This document shows positions 7,890-17,950 of a stretch of 40,414 bases of DNA, in pieces; position 1 is the first letter of the stretch, and each line of letters opens with the position of its first letter. A program made the position numbers and the translations under genes. Source of the DNA: Clostridiales bacterium (lineage in GTDB: Bacteria; Bacillota; Clostridia; Lachnospirales; Lachnospiraceae). The notes under the pieces were generated by a model. That model was not told where the DNA came from. It saw only the letters and a list, made by a program, of their open reading frames with translations, and ran no database searches. The stretch covers positions 1 to 40,414 of the forward strand of contig JAATFT010000004.1 of assembly GCA_015655075.1 (NCBI GenBank). Direction: 5' to 3'.

Positions 7890-8735
7890 TTGATAATCAA
7901 AAAGGCGTTGAACAATAATGTAGCAGTTGCAGAGGATGAAATGGGCAATGAGGTTGTTGTAATGGGAAAAGGTCTTATCTATGGGTTAAAGAAAGGAGAT
8001 GACATCATCCATGAAAAAATCGATAAGATCTTTACTATTACGGATAAAGAAATGAACACACGCTTTGTCCGACTTCTTGGGGAGATTTCATTTGAATATT
8101 TAGAATTAGCAGAAATTTCCATTAATGTAGCAAAGGAAAAACTGGGAAAGAAATTATCAAATTCCATTTATATTTCGCTGACCGATCATATTTCTTCATT
8201 AGCAGAACGTGCGAGTCTAAATGCTTATATTAAAAACAGTATGCTATGGGATATAAAAAGACTCTATCGGGATGAATATAATATTAGTCTCGCGATTGTG
8301 GACCAGATTAATGAAAAATTGAATTCACATTTTGACGAAAATGAAGCTGCAACAATTGCAATGCATTTTGTGAATGCGGAACTTGAGACGGATTTGAGTA
8401 CTACAGTGGGGATGACAAAAGCAATGATGGGAATCCTGGACATTGTTGGGAAATATTTCAATATTGAGTATGATGAAGAGTCATTGGATTATTATCGTTT
8501 TGTAACGCATCTGAAGTTCTTTACACATCGTCTGTTTTTCGGCAATGAGTATATAGAGAGTCAAGATTTTGATTTGTTTGATATTATAAAATCAAAATAT
8601 CGAAGAGCGAACGAATGCGTTGTAATTATTAAAGAAAAAATCCTTGCTGATTATAACTATACGCTGGAACCGGAAGAATGCATGTATCTGACGATCCATA
8701 TCGCCAAAATCGTGCGAAACAATGCAGCGGATTAG
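7890..8735 (+). CDS. licT: LicT/BglG-family transcription antiterminator
   Basis: The 281-residue protein has an RNA-binding CAT domain (1-58) and two PTS regulation domains. The four conserved His of LicT are in place: His100 (TDHISSL), His159 (AMHFVNAE), His207 (VTHLKF) and His270 (TIHIAKI). The start is a TTG at 7890, six bases after AAGGAGGTG; no other start fits the CAT domain. It binds RAT sequences in its own leader and perhaps a second one before the permease gene. PTS components, including the EIIBCA encoded next, are expected to inactivate it by phosphorylation when no substrate is present, and HPr to activate it. Confidence 0.95.
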   Translation: MIIKKALNNNVAVAEDEMGNEVVVMGKGLIYGLKKGDDIIHEKIDKIFTITDKEMNTRFVRLLGEISFEYLELAEISINVAKEKLGKKLSNSIYISLTDHISSLAERASLNAYIKNSMLWDIKRLYRDEYNISLAIVDQINEKLNSHFDENEAATIAMHFVNAELETDLSTTVGMTKAMMGILDIVGKYFNIEYDEESLDYYRFVTHLKFFTHRLFFGNEYIESQDFDLFDIIKSKYRRANECVVIIKEKILADYNYTLEPEECMYLTIHIAKIVRNNAAD

Positions 8736-8754
8736 CAGGTGCCAGACAAGAGAT

Positions 8755-8781
8755 GGATGGTGACATTGAGTTGGCCAAACC
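8755..8781 (+). promoter_or_regulatory. Possible second RAT element between licT and the permease
   Basis: GGAT at 8755 and AAACC ending at 8781 frame a possible short stem (TGGT with GCCA). A T run follows at 8785-8790, but I see no convincing terminator stem overlapping it. The E. coli bgl operon also has RAT/terminators on both sides of bglG, so the position is suggestive. It could be a decayed or weak site. Confidence 0.35.
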
Positions 8782-8830
8782 TTCATTTTTTAGAGTAAAA
8801 TAATAATTAAATGGAGGATTCAAAATAGGT

Positions 8831-10696
8831 ATGTACGAGAAATTATCAAAAGACATCGTTGCAAATGTCGGTGGTAAAGACAATATTGAAAGTGTGCTTC
8901 ATTGTGTCACCAGATTGCGCTTTCAGTTAAAAGATGCATCCAAGGCAAATGACTCGGAAATTAAAAATCTAAAAGGTGTAGTTACTGTTATGAGAAGCGG
9001 TGGACAATTCCAAGTAGTCATCGGAGAGCAGGTACCGGATGTTTACGAGGAGGTATGTGCTGTTCTTGGGATTTCTGGCAGCAATAAAATGAATGCTGCA
9101 GGAGATAAAAGTGCCAAAAAGAAGCCGTTTATGATTGCTTTAATGGACTACACTATGTCTATTTTTGGGCCACCCATGTCGGTCTTATGTGCCGCAGGTA
9201 TGTTAAAAGGTATCATTTCCATGCTATCTTTCTTGGGAGTTATGGCTTCAGACAGCGGCATTTATCTGTTAATGTATGGCATTTCCAATGCCTTGTTCTA
9301 CTTCTTCCCGATTATTCTTGGTTATACTTCAGCTGAAAAGTTCAGAATGAATAAGTTCCTTGGTATGGTAATCGGTGCCGCAATGGTTTACCCAACAATA
9401 CAGGCTACAGATCTGAACTTATTTGGTATGGTGGTGAATGTTACCTATACATCCACTGTTTTACCCGTTATATTTACCTGTTTACTGTGCTCTTATCTTG
9501 AAAAATATTTTAATAAAGTGATTCCTAGTATTATTCGGTCATTTGTGACACCATTACTTGTTCTGATCATTGGAGTACCCATCGGTTTCATTGGGGTAGG
9601 TCAGGTAGCCAATGCGTTATCTGATGCTATCGTAAATATGGTAGATGCAGTTTATGCAATCAGCCCAATTATTGCCGGCTTTGTACAGGGTACTTTATGG
9701 CAGGTACTTGTATTTCTGGGTATTCATTCTGGTATTGCCGCCGTTGGTGTTATGCAGGTTATTTCAGGCTCTCCGTCAGCTTTGATGATTCTTGCAAAAG
9801 GGGCTCCTTTTGCACAGACAGGTGCCGTATTCGCAGTGTATCTTAAGAGCAAAAACAAAGCGTTAAAGGAAACTTCACTGGCCGCAACAATTTCAGGAAT
9901 CTTTGGTGTTACTGAGCCAGCTATTTATGGTGTAACTATTTCCAGACTTCCTATTTTCCTCGTAGCTTGCCTAGGCGGTGGCATCTGTGGTGCATGGTAC
10001 GGATATACCGGACTTTTGGGACACAATTTCTCCGGTATGGGTATCTTTGGTCTGGCATCGTTCTTATATGACGGGGGAGATTCTGCCCAAATTCTTATGA
10101 AAGCAGGTGCAGGTTTACTGGTAGCAACAATTATTGGTTTTTTCGGGGGTCTTGTGTTCTTTAAGGACGATATGAAAACAGGAGAAAATATCTTTACCAA
10201 TATGGCAGGAAAAGAAAAAATCGAAAAGAAAAAAAAATTAGTGAATAAGAAAGAGATTTCATCCCCTTTGTGTGGAAAGGTAATACCGCTGTCCGAAAAT
10301 GCTGATCAGGGATTTGCCAATGGCTCTATGGGAAATGGGATTGTTATCATTCCCCAGGAGGGAAAATTGATAGCACCCTTTGATGGAACAGTAACAACGT
10401 TATTCCCTACATCTCATGCTATTGGGCTGTCAGCTTCGGATGGAGTGGAAATGCTAATTCATATTGGTATGGATACCGTTAATCTGGCGGGTAAATATTT
10501 TACCCCACAGGTTAAACAAGGGGATGTCATCCATAAAGGTCAGTTACTGTTGAGGTTTGATCTGGAAGCAATTAAAGCAGCAGGCTATTCTATCAATACA
10601 CCGGTCATCATTACAAATTCGGATAAATATTTGGACGTTATCGAAACCAGTGATAAAGAGATTGACTATACGAATACAGCATTTATTCTTCTATAA
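8831..10696 (+). CDS. bglP: PTS beta-glucoside transporter subunit EIIBCA
   Basis: The 621-residue protein has domains in the order B-C-A. EIIB carries the phospho-Cys (Cys25 in LHCVTRLRF), EIIC spans about 100-455 with ten or so membrane segments and the GITEPAIYGV-like motif GVTEPAIYGV, and EIIA ends the protein with His544 in LIHIGMDTV. It takes up and phosphorylates aryl-beta-glucosides or cellobiose-type sugars. GGAGG lies 13 bases before the ATG, longer than usual; GGT just before the ATG or an upstream non-ATG start cannot be ruled out. It sits between licT and the matching 6-phospho-beta-glucosidase, so the three form one substrate-induced operon. Confidence 0.95.
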   Translation: MYEKLSKDIVANVGGKDNIESVLHCVTRLRFQLKDASKANDSEIKNLKGVVTVMRSGGQFQVVIGEQVPDVYEEVCAVLGISGSNKMNAAGDKSAKKKPFMIALMDYTMSIFGPPMSVLCAAGMLKGIISMLSFLGVMASDSGIYLLMYGISNALFYFFPIILGYTSAEKFRMNKFLGMVIGAAMVYPTIQATDLNLFGMVVNVTYTSTVLPVIFTCLLCSYLEKYFNKVIPSIIRSFVTPLLVLIIGVPIGFIGVGQVANALSDAIVNMVDAVYAISPIIAGFVQGTLWQVLVFLGIHSGIAAVGVMQVISGSPSALMILAKGAPFAQTGAVFAVYLKSKNKALKETSLAATISGIFGVTEPAIYGVTISRLPIFLVACLGGGICGAWYGYTGLLGHNFSGMGIFGLASFLYDGGDSAQILMKAGAGLLVATIIGFFGGLVFFKDDMKTGENIFTNMAGKEKIEKKKKLVNKKEISSPLCGKVIPLSENADQGFANGSMGNGIVIIPQEGKLIAPFDGTVTTLFPTSHAIGLSASDGVEMLIHIGMDTVNLAGKYFTPQVKQGDVIHKGQLLLRFDLEAIKAAGYSINTPVIITNSDKYLDVIETSDKEIDYTNTAFILL

Positions 10697-12142
<1,446 letters not shown>

Positions 12143-12152
12143 ATTTTTAATG

Positions 12153-12188
12153 AAAACGGTCTTGTGTGAATAACACAAGGTCGTTTTT
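12153..12188 (+). terminator. Rho-independent terminator of the bgl operon
   Basis: A 15-base stem (AAAACGGTCTTGTGT with ACACAAGGTCGTTTT, two G-U wobbles) with a five-base loop and a T run lies 11 bases after the glucosidase stop. The A-rich left side also gives a T-rich end on the minus strand. Confidence 0.85.
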
Positions 12189-12194
12189 AATTAG

Positions 12195-12350
12195 AAAAAA
12201 TTTGAATCTAAACATATTTGGTGTCATGGTTGGTTGCTGAGGATATTTTAAGCAATGGTGATTCACTGAAGCAATTTCATTGTTATTATTCTTACCAACT
12301 CTAACATTATATCCTCGACGGAGTAATTCCATATAGATCCTAAAGAAAGA
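12195..12350 (-). pseudogene. Remnant of a DUF4143/AAA ATPase protein
   Basis: On the minus strand YMELLRRGYNVRVGKNNNNE (about 12272-12340) matches the C-terminal nuclease-like part of AAA ATPases with DUF4143, usually written with EIDFVA after it. The sequence diverges directly after NEI, and the ATPase part is absent upstream. Traces of the usual end (CLKYPQQ) follow. No start or ribosome binding site is present. It is a short dead fragment. Confidence 0.55.
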
Positions 12351-12359
12351 GCGAAACAA

Positions 12360-12701
12360 TTGAAAATAAATATTCCTGCTGTTTTCATAGCATTAAGGAA
12401 AAAAGAAACACCGACGATAGCTAAAATTTTTGCCGGAATAACAATTATATACGCTTTATCTCCAATTGACCTTATTCCAGATTTTATACCGGTGTTAGGT
12501 TATTTAGACGATGTAATTATTTTGCCAAGTCTTATTGCTCTGACAGTACGATTGATTCCGCCTGATATGTTTGAGGAATGTCGTATTCATGCTGAAGGAT
12601 TGTGGGCGGATGATAAACCAAAGAAATGGTATTTCGCCTTGCCAATTGTGGCAATATGGTTGCTTGTGGTTTATCTTATTATAAAAGCAATATGGCTTTG
12701 A
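12360..12701 (+). CDS. DUF1232 (YkvA-type) membrane protein
   Basis: The 113-residue protein has the DUF1232 core IYALSPIDLIPDFIPVLGYL at about residues 29-48 followed by DDVIILP, then a C-terminal membrane helix (VAIWLLVVYLIIKAIWL). The role of the family is not known. The only start before the core is TTG at 12360 with a weak purine-rich AAAGAG before it, so the first residues are uncertain. It stands alone between two gene fragments on a stretch that has clearly lost sequence, so expression may depend on a relic promoter. Confidence 0.8.
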   Translation: MKINIPAVFIALRKKETPTIAKIFAGITIIYALSPIDLIPDFIPVLGYLDDVIILPSLIALTVRLIPPDMFEECRIHAEGLWADDKPKKWYFALPIVAIWLLVVYLIIKAIWL

Positions 12702-12712
12702 TACTAAGCATA

Positions 12713-12838
12713 ATGGTCATTTGGGACAAGCAAATGGGTGATGAATCAAACAGCTTTCATCGTGAAATTGTACGTCCACATACAGAAGAATTATTGGAGA
12801 TTAAAGCTGACGATTTAGTTTTGGATATTGTGCGTTTG
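12713..12838 (+). pseudogene. N-terminal remnant of a SAM-dependent methyltransferase
   Basis: From the ATG at 12713 the frame reads WDKQMGDESNSFHREIVRPH and then TEELLEIKADDLVLDI, the start of class I methyltransferases of this type, in which ACGNGN (the SAM site) should come next. Instead it runs VRLKKLIS and stops at 12877. The catalytic domain is missing, so the gene is truncated at the first residue of motif I. It directly follows the DUF1232 gene, overlapping nothing. Confidence 0.6.
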
Positions 12839-12990
12839 AAAAAATTGATTAGTCTAGATTATGATCATAATGTATGATTCAGATTATTTTCATTGATGGT
12901 TTTCCATATGCTGTTAACCAGGTGCCTGCTGTTAATAAAAATTCAAGGGATATCCGACAATCACGATACCCCCTGATATATTTCATAGAT

Positions 12991-13938
12991 CTAATTTTTA
13001 CGGGCAATTGCCTTCTTGGCCTTATGTACTATGTTTTCAAGTGTAAGGCCATACATTTCCATAACCTTCCATGCATCGCCGGAATGTCCGAACTTATCCT
13101 CAACACCGACACGCTCAACCGGAACCAGATATTCGCCACAGATGACTTCTGAAACCGCCGAACCAAGACCGCCAATAATGTTATGTTCTTCCGCTGTCAC
13201 AATCGCACCGGTTTCCTTTGCCGCCTTGACAATCAGTTCACGGTCAATCGGTTTGATTGTATGCATATCAATCATTCTTGCACTGATTCCATCCTTCTTT
13301 AAAAGTTCTGCTGCTTTTAAAGTTTCCTGTACCATAAGGCCGGTAGCGATGAGCGTTACATCTGTTCCTTCCGCAAGCACAACACCTTTTCCAATCTCAA
13401 ATTTATAATCCGGCACGGAATCTGTCACAGTCTCTACTACAGGCCTTCCGGTCCTCATGAATACCGGCCCTTCATATTCCAGCATTGCCTTAACGGCCGC
13501 CTTTGTCTCAAATCCATCACACGGAGAAAGAATTACCATGTTCGGTACAACCCTCATCAAAGCCAGATCTTCGATGCACTGATGCGTGGGTCCATCTTCT
13601 CCGACTGTAAGTCCAACGTTCGTTCCGACAATTTTTACATTAAGTTTCGGATAAGCAATTGAATTCCTGATCTGGTCATATCCCCTTCCTGCCGTAAATA
13701 ATCCGAAGGAATGGCATACAGGGATTTTTCCGTTTGCTGCGAATCCGGCACCCATTGCTATCATGTTGGCTTCCGCAATTCCTATCTCAAAAAATCTCTC
13801 CGGGCATGCATGGCCAAATTTACCGGACATGGTACATTCAGCCAGATCGGCTTCCAGCGCATATACTTTTTCATTTGGTGCGCCATACTCGAGCAGTGCT
13901 TCTCCATATGCAGCGCGTGTTGATATTTTTCCTCCCAT
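12991..13938 (-). CDS. Transketolase, C-terminal (pyrimidine-binding) subunit
   Basis: The 315-residue protein corresponds to the second half of transketolase: the Pyr domain with catalytic Glu in FFEIGIAEANM (about 52), the conserved GLTVGEDGPTHQ loop, and the C-terminal domain from about residue 190. With the N-terminal subunit it forms a thiamine diphosphate enzyme moving two-carbon ketol units between sugar phosphates. GGAGGCG precedes the ATG, which lies two bases after the stop of the N-terminal subunit. It is the last gene of the sugar operon. Split transketolases of this kind occur in many Firmicutes and also as dedicated enzymes of special pentose pathways (for example the AptA/AptB apulose-4-phosphate transketolase), so the substrate need not be the usual one. 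Confidence 0.92.
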   Translation of the reverse strand: MGGKISTRAAYGEALLEYGAPNEKVYALEADLAECTMSGKFGHACPERFFEIGIAEANMIAMGAGFAANGKIPVCHSFGLFTAGRGYDQIRNSIAYPKLNVKIVGTNVGLTVGEDGPTHQCIEDLALMRVVPNMVILSPCDGFETKAAVKAMLEYEGPVFMRTGRPVVETVTDSVPDYKFEIGKGVVLAEGTDVTLIATGLMVQETLKAAELLKKDGISARMIDMHTIKPIDRELIVKAAKETGAIVTAEEHNIIGGLGSAVSEVICGEYLVPVERVGVEDKFGHSGDAWKVMEMYGLTLENIVHKAKKAIARKN

Positions 13939-13940
13939 AA

Positions 13941-14783
13941 TTACGCCTCCAATCCTGTAATTTGCGCATCCAGTTCTTTAAACGCGATCTCGTATTCATA
14001 TGCAGACGGGCGACCGCCATGGAAACGGATCTGGTTTTCAAATACTGAAACACCTTTTCCCTTAACAGTATCCAAAATAATTGCAGTTGGCTTGCCATTA
14101 GGTTCTGACGCCTTGTCAACCGCATCTGAAAGTGCCTGAATGTCATGCCCGTTGCATTTGACGACATTCCACTTAAATGCTGCAAATTTCTCATCTATCG
14201 GATATGGTGACATGATTTCCTCGCAGCTTCCATCAATCTGAAGCTTGTTATTGTCCACAAGACAGATAAGGTTATCCAGACCAAAATTCCCTGCTGCCAT
14301 GGCAGCCTCCCATATCTGGCCTTCTTCTATTTCACCGTCACCGGTTACCACAAATACCCTGTAAGACTTTTTATCGCATTTTGCAGAAAGGGCCATTCCT
14401 GCTCCGACGCTTAATCCCTGGCCCAAAGACCCCGTGGACATATCAACACCGGGAATATGGTTCATTTCCATATGGCCTGACAGATAGCTTCCCAAACTGC
14501 GGAAACCGCTCATATCCTCAACCGGGAAGAAGCCGCGGTATGCAAGGGCTGCGTAAACAGCCGGGCAGCAATGTCCTTTTGAAAGGATAAACCTGTCTCT
14601 GTCTTCCATCTTAGGGTTTTCCGGGTCAATATTCATTTTCTCAAAATACAGAACTGACAGTAAATCAGCTATTGAAAAGGAGCCTCCAATATGGCCCGAA
14701 TTAGCTGTACGAATTGCCTGTAATAAAGTTTTACGTATCTTGGCTGCCTGTAATTCCAATTCTTTGATTCTTGATTCTTCCAT
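13941..14783 (-). CDS. Transketolase, N-terminal (thiamine diphosphate-binding) subunit
   Basis: About 280 residues match the first half of transketolase: SGHIGGSFS near residue 30, the phosphate-contact region SKGHCCPAVYA, GSLGQGLSVGAG and the thiamine diphosphate motif GDGEIEEGQ ending in NN (DNNKLQIDG). I chose the ATG at 14783 because AAGGAGAT lies before it; the ATG at 14816 lacks a site. The stop is two bases from the start of the C-terminal subunit, indicating coupled synthesis of a heteromeric enzyme. The glycoside hydrolase gene ends about 55 bases upstream. Confidence 0.92.
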   Translation of the reverse strand: MEESRIKELELQAAKIRKTLLQAIRTANSGHIGGSFSIADLLSVLYFEKMNIDPENPKMEDRDRFILSKGHCCPAVYAALAYRGFFPVEDMSGFRSLGSYLSGHMEMNHIPGVDMSTGSLGQGLSVGAGMALSAKCDKKSYRVFVVTGDGEIEEGQIWEAAMAAGNFGLDNLICLVDNNKLQIDGSCEEIMSPYPIDEKFAAFKWNVVKCNGHDIQALSDAVDKASEPNGKPTAIILDTVKGKGVSVFENQIRFHGGRPSAYEYEIAFKELDAQITGLEA

Positions 14784-14837
14784 TACTTTTATCTCCTTTT
14801 TTAAATTTAGCCCCAATCAATACATTCATTAAAAGTT

Positions 14838-17800
14838 TTATTTCAGACCGATTTCAACACCTGTAATACCCAGAGGTGCAAAGTAATAGTCATCCATCCA
14901 ATAAGCTTCATTAATCCATCTTCCAGGTACACTAAATGTTTCCTGATCACGGAATTTGTAGTGATGTGGACCAAAAAGATTTCGTCTGGTTGTAATCAAC
15001 TCTATTTCAATTACATTGGAACCAAGTTTCAACAAATCGGTTATATCAATAGAGTAAGGTTCCCAAGGCATAAATCCTGTACTTTCACCATTAACCCAAA
15101 TTCTGGCAAGAGTCGAATCAACCTTGTCAATATTTAAATATGCTTTTGTTTTCAGTTCATTAATTTCTACTTCCTGTTTAAACTTCATGCTGCCAGTAAA
15201 GAATGGGTATCCCTCACCTGTAATATCCTTGCCATCGCTTTCTGTTACCTTCTTAACAATAACAAAATCTTTTATAATTTCTTCAGATTTAGGACTACTC
15301 AAGTCAGATTTGCCTTTAAGCACTTCAACTGACATATCACCAATAAGCAGGCAATTTTCAATTTCAGTATCTACACCAACTATACCCGAAATTTCCAATA
15401 GGTTTTTTCCTGTTTCAATTAAATCAATAACATCAATTGTTTTGAAACTCGGATCAATCCACCAACCAGCATCCGATGTATCAACCAGTTTACCATTTAT
15501 CATAATTGTAGTACGTTCAGGCACTTCCATAACCAATGCCAATTTTCCCGGCATATCCTGAATGTTGAAATAGAAACGAAGGTTATAAGGGGAACCGACA
15601 CCTCCCTGCCTAGCCATTTGCTGCGCTTTATGAATAGGTAAATGCTCATGCCAGTCACTCTTGCTGACTTTCATATCAGCATAGTCCATTACCAAAACAT
15701 TTGGATCCTCTGTTGCCAAACTCCAATTATGGTCAAGAATTATAACCTTTTCGAATTCAGATTTCTCCGGAATCATTTCAAGAACTGGCAAATTAATATC
15801 TTCTTTTTCTGTTTTCACTAAGAGATACGAGGTCACCGGATAGAAATTTAATTTCAGTTTTGTGAAATTATTTTCTTTGGTTGTTGAAATACGGAACTTC
15901 TTGCCGTTAAATGCATTCCAAGCCTGCACATAACCTGTTCCGGGAAGCATAATTTCTACATTCATATATGTTTCAGTCAGACTATTGTTAGTAATAAAAC
16001 AAATATCACCTTCATCATATTTTCTATGATGGTACAGAATGTCAATACAATTCGGCATTATAATGTCTTTCTCAAGAGCCGTATCAAGAATTTTTTCCAA
16101 TGCTTCTTTATAATTTTCTACAACAATAGTGTTATCTGGAAGTACAGAACCGCTGACCACACCGCCAATCATAGTTGGTACGGGCTCAACCGCAATAACA
16201 ATACCTCCATTAGCCGCAAATTCCTTCAGAATTTTCACAGTTGATTCAGCCCAAGAAATGCTCTGCGGTATAATCACAACCTTATATTTGCATTCACCTA
16301 CAACCAGACTATCACTATTTACTTTACCAAACCGTTCTATAAGAACTTCGTTTCCAACGTGAAAATCTCTGTGCATTGTTAATAAACTATCAACAATCCC
16401 CATCCACTCATTATTATATTCATAGAGTTTAGCGCTGGCCGCTTCGAAAATGGTGTCATCCGGACGATAGCAGTGAGAAACATATTTATTAGCTGTATAC
16501 ATAACACGTGCTGTTTCCAGCGGCTGCATTAAAAGCAGATCCACAACCCTCTTACCACGAGTTAATACATAACTTAATCTTCCATAGTAATCATATAAGG
16601 ATTTTTCATATGCCCAATATGGTTGTTGAACAAAAATGCTTGCTGGCTCGTCGCGTTTTGCCCTGCCTTTTAAAGATGATTGTGCAATATAAGGAACAAG
16701 GAAATTTGCTCCAAGGGCATACTCCCAGTCGGCAATCCACTTTCTCTGTTTATGGCTCAACCCATTGCCCGACAGACCATAACTTTCTGCAATCATTCTG
16801 GGTTTTCCGAGCTGCTCAGCTGCAGTAGATGCCTGTTTGATACCAGCCGGATCCTCAATCGTTTTTACGCTATGATCCATGCCAACATATTGCTGATAAA
16901 TAAAGTGCTGCATTACATCACCGCACCAGGGAATCTGCCAGTGCAGAGTTTCCTCGCCCCAGTAATGACCCGAATACACACATCCATTCTTATCAGCCCA
17001 ATCATACAACTGCTTTGTGAACGATTCTGCAAACAGGGATGAAACAGCTTTCCAATAATCACAGCGAATCTTTTCAAAGTTTTCACCGACATCAAAAAAC
17101 AGCGACGGAATGTGGGGAACAATATCATAACCATACTTATTTCTGAAATAATCTTCAAATCCTGTTGTCCATGGAATACTTGGATGTGGTGTTGAATAAT
17201 TCCAATTATAAGTTGGCATATCAGAAAAGCCACCCATCAGTGTCGTTCCAAACATCTCTTCCCCAACAGTTTTACGGAATTTTTCATAAGTTATATCTAT
17301 ATAACGTTGTACCGCCTCTGGATTCAAATTATCTGCTGATGCAAAACCATGTACAACACAGTCATCAAAAAAGCCTGGTTCATAATGTGCATGCAACGGT
17401 TCTACAAATTTATAGAAATGTAAAAAATAATGCTCATCACCATGGTAGTTTTCAGGAGCTTTGATTTCTTGCACATCTGTGGGTACACCGTTCTCATCCA
17501 GATGTAATGCATAGTACCCTGCGGCCTCCTCAGGATCAATTGGGGTTAATCTATGATGCATATTTAAAACCAAAGCTTTGCTGCGATATTCTTTCTTAAT
17601 GGCAGATGTTAAACCCCCTGCTGATCCAGAACACCATGGGTGGTCATCATATATCCACGCCTTCAATCCTTCCTCTTTGGCCTTCTCAACACACTTTTTC
17701 ATCAAGTCCATATATTCGTCTGCAAGATAAGGAGTTTCCAAGGGATACCGAGCATGCATAAAAAATCCGCCCCAGCCTTTGTTCTTCATCTCGCCAATCT

Positions 17801-17912
17801 GCTCTAATAAGTGATTTTCCTGTAATGTTTTCGTCAAACCCCAAAATGGAACAGGTCTGTATTCTATAGGTGGCTCTTCAAAAAACTCTTGTTCTATCAT
17901 GTTGTTATTCAT
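14838..17912 (-). CDS. Large intracellular glycoside hydrolase, GH106/alpha-L-rhamnosidase-like
   Basis: The 1024-residue protein begins PPIEYRPVPFWGLTKTL and continues GGFFMHARYPLET and WIYDDHPWCSG, the opening of large GH106-like hydrolases annotated as alpha-L-rhamnosidase or 'GH2 sugar-binding' proteins: a TIM-barrel-like region to about 450, a Rossmann-like middle (LLLMQPLETARV, VVIIPQSISW), and beta-sandwich domains at the end (ARIWVNGESTGFMPWEPYS at about 930). No signal peptide, so it acts on imported glycoside. GAGGT precedes the ATG. It sits between the second ABC permease and the transketolase genes, hence probably releases the sugar that feeds kinase and transketolase. The linkage cleaved is unknown; rhamnosyl, arabinosyl or another deoxy/pentosyl residue are possible. 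Confidence 0.75.
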   Translation of the reverse strand: MNNNMIEQEFFEEPPIEYRPVPFWGLTKTLQENHLLEQIGEMKNKGWGGFFMHARYPLETPYLADEYMDLMKKCVEKAKEEGLKAWIYDDHPWCSGSAGGLTSAIKKEYRSKALVLNMHHRLTPIDPEEAAGYYALHLDENGVPTDVQEIKAPENYHGDEHYFLHFYKFVEPLHAHYEPGFFDDCVVHGFASADNLNPEAVQRYIDITYEKFRKTVGEEMFGTTLMGGFSDMPTYNWNYSTPHPSIPWTTGFEDYFRNKYGYDIVPHIPSLFFDVGENFEKIRCDYWKAVSSLFAESFTKQLYDWADKNGCVYSGHYWGEETLHWQIPWCGDVMQHFIYQQYVGMDHSVKTIEDPAGIKQASTAAEQLGKPRMIAESYGLSGNGLSHKQRKWIADWEYALGANFLVPYIAQSSLKGRAKRDEPASIFVQQPYWAYEKSLYDYYGRLSYVLTRGKRVVDLLLMQPLETARVMYTANKYVSHCYRPDDTIFEAASAKLYEYNNEWMGIVDSLLTMHRDFHVGNEVLIERFGKVNSDSLVVGECKYKVVIIPQSISWAESTVKILKEFAANGGIVIAVEPVPTMIGGVVSGSVLPDNTIVVENYKEALEKILDTALEKDIIMPNCIDILYHHRKYDEGDICFITNNSLTETYMNVEIMLPGTGYVQAWNAFNGKKFRISTTKENNFTKLKLNFYPVTSYLLVKTEKEDINLPVLEMIPEKSEFEKVIILDHNWSLATEDPNVLVMDYADMKVSKSDWHEHLPIHKAQQMARQGGVGSPYNLRFYFNIQDMPGKLALVMEVPERTTIMINGKLVDTSDAGWWIDPSFKTIDVIDLIETGKNLLEISGIVGVDTEIENCLLIGDMSVEVLKGKSDLSSPKSEEIIKDFVIVKKVTESDGKDITGEGYPFFTGSMKFKQEVEINELKTKAYLNIDKVDSTLARIWVNGESTGFMPWEPYSIDITDLLKLGSNVIEIELITTRRNLFGPHHYKFRDQETFSVPGRWINEAYWMDDYYFAPLGITGVEIGLK

Positions 17913-17950
17913 ATATATACCTCACTATCGGGAAATTTAACTTCTTCTCT

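Noticed and set aside
12874..13152. Plus-strand 92-codon frame
   Set aside because: Mostly antisense to the transketolase C-terminal subunit, which has clear motifs.
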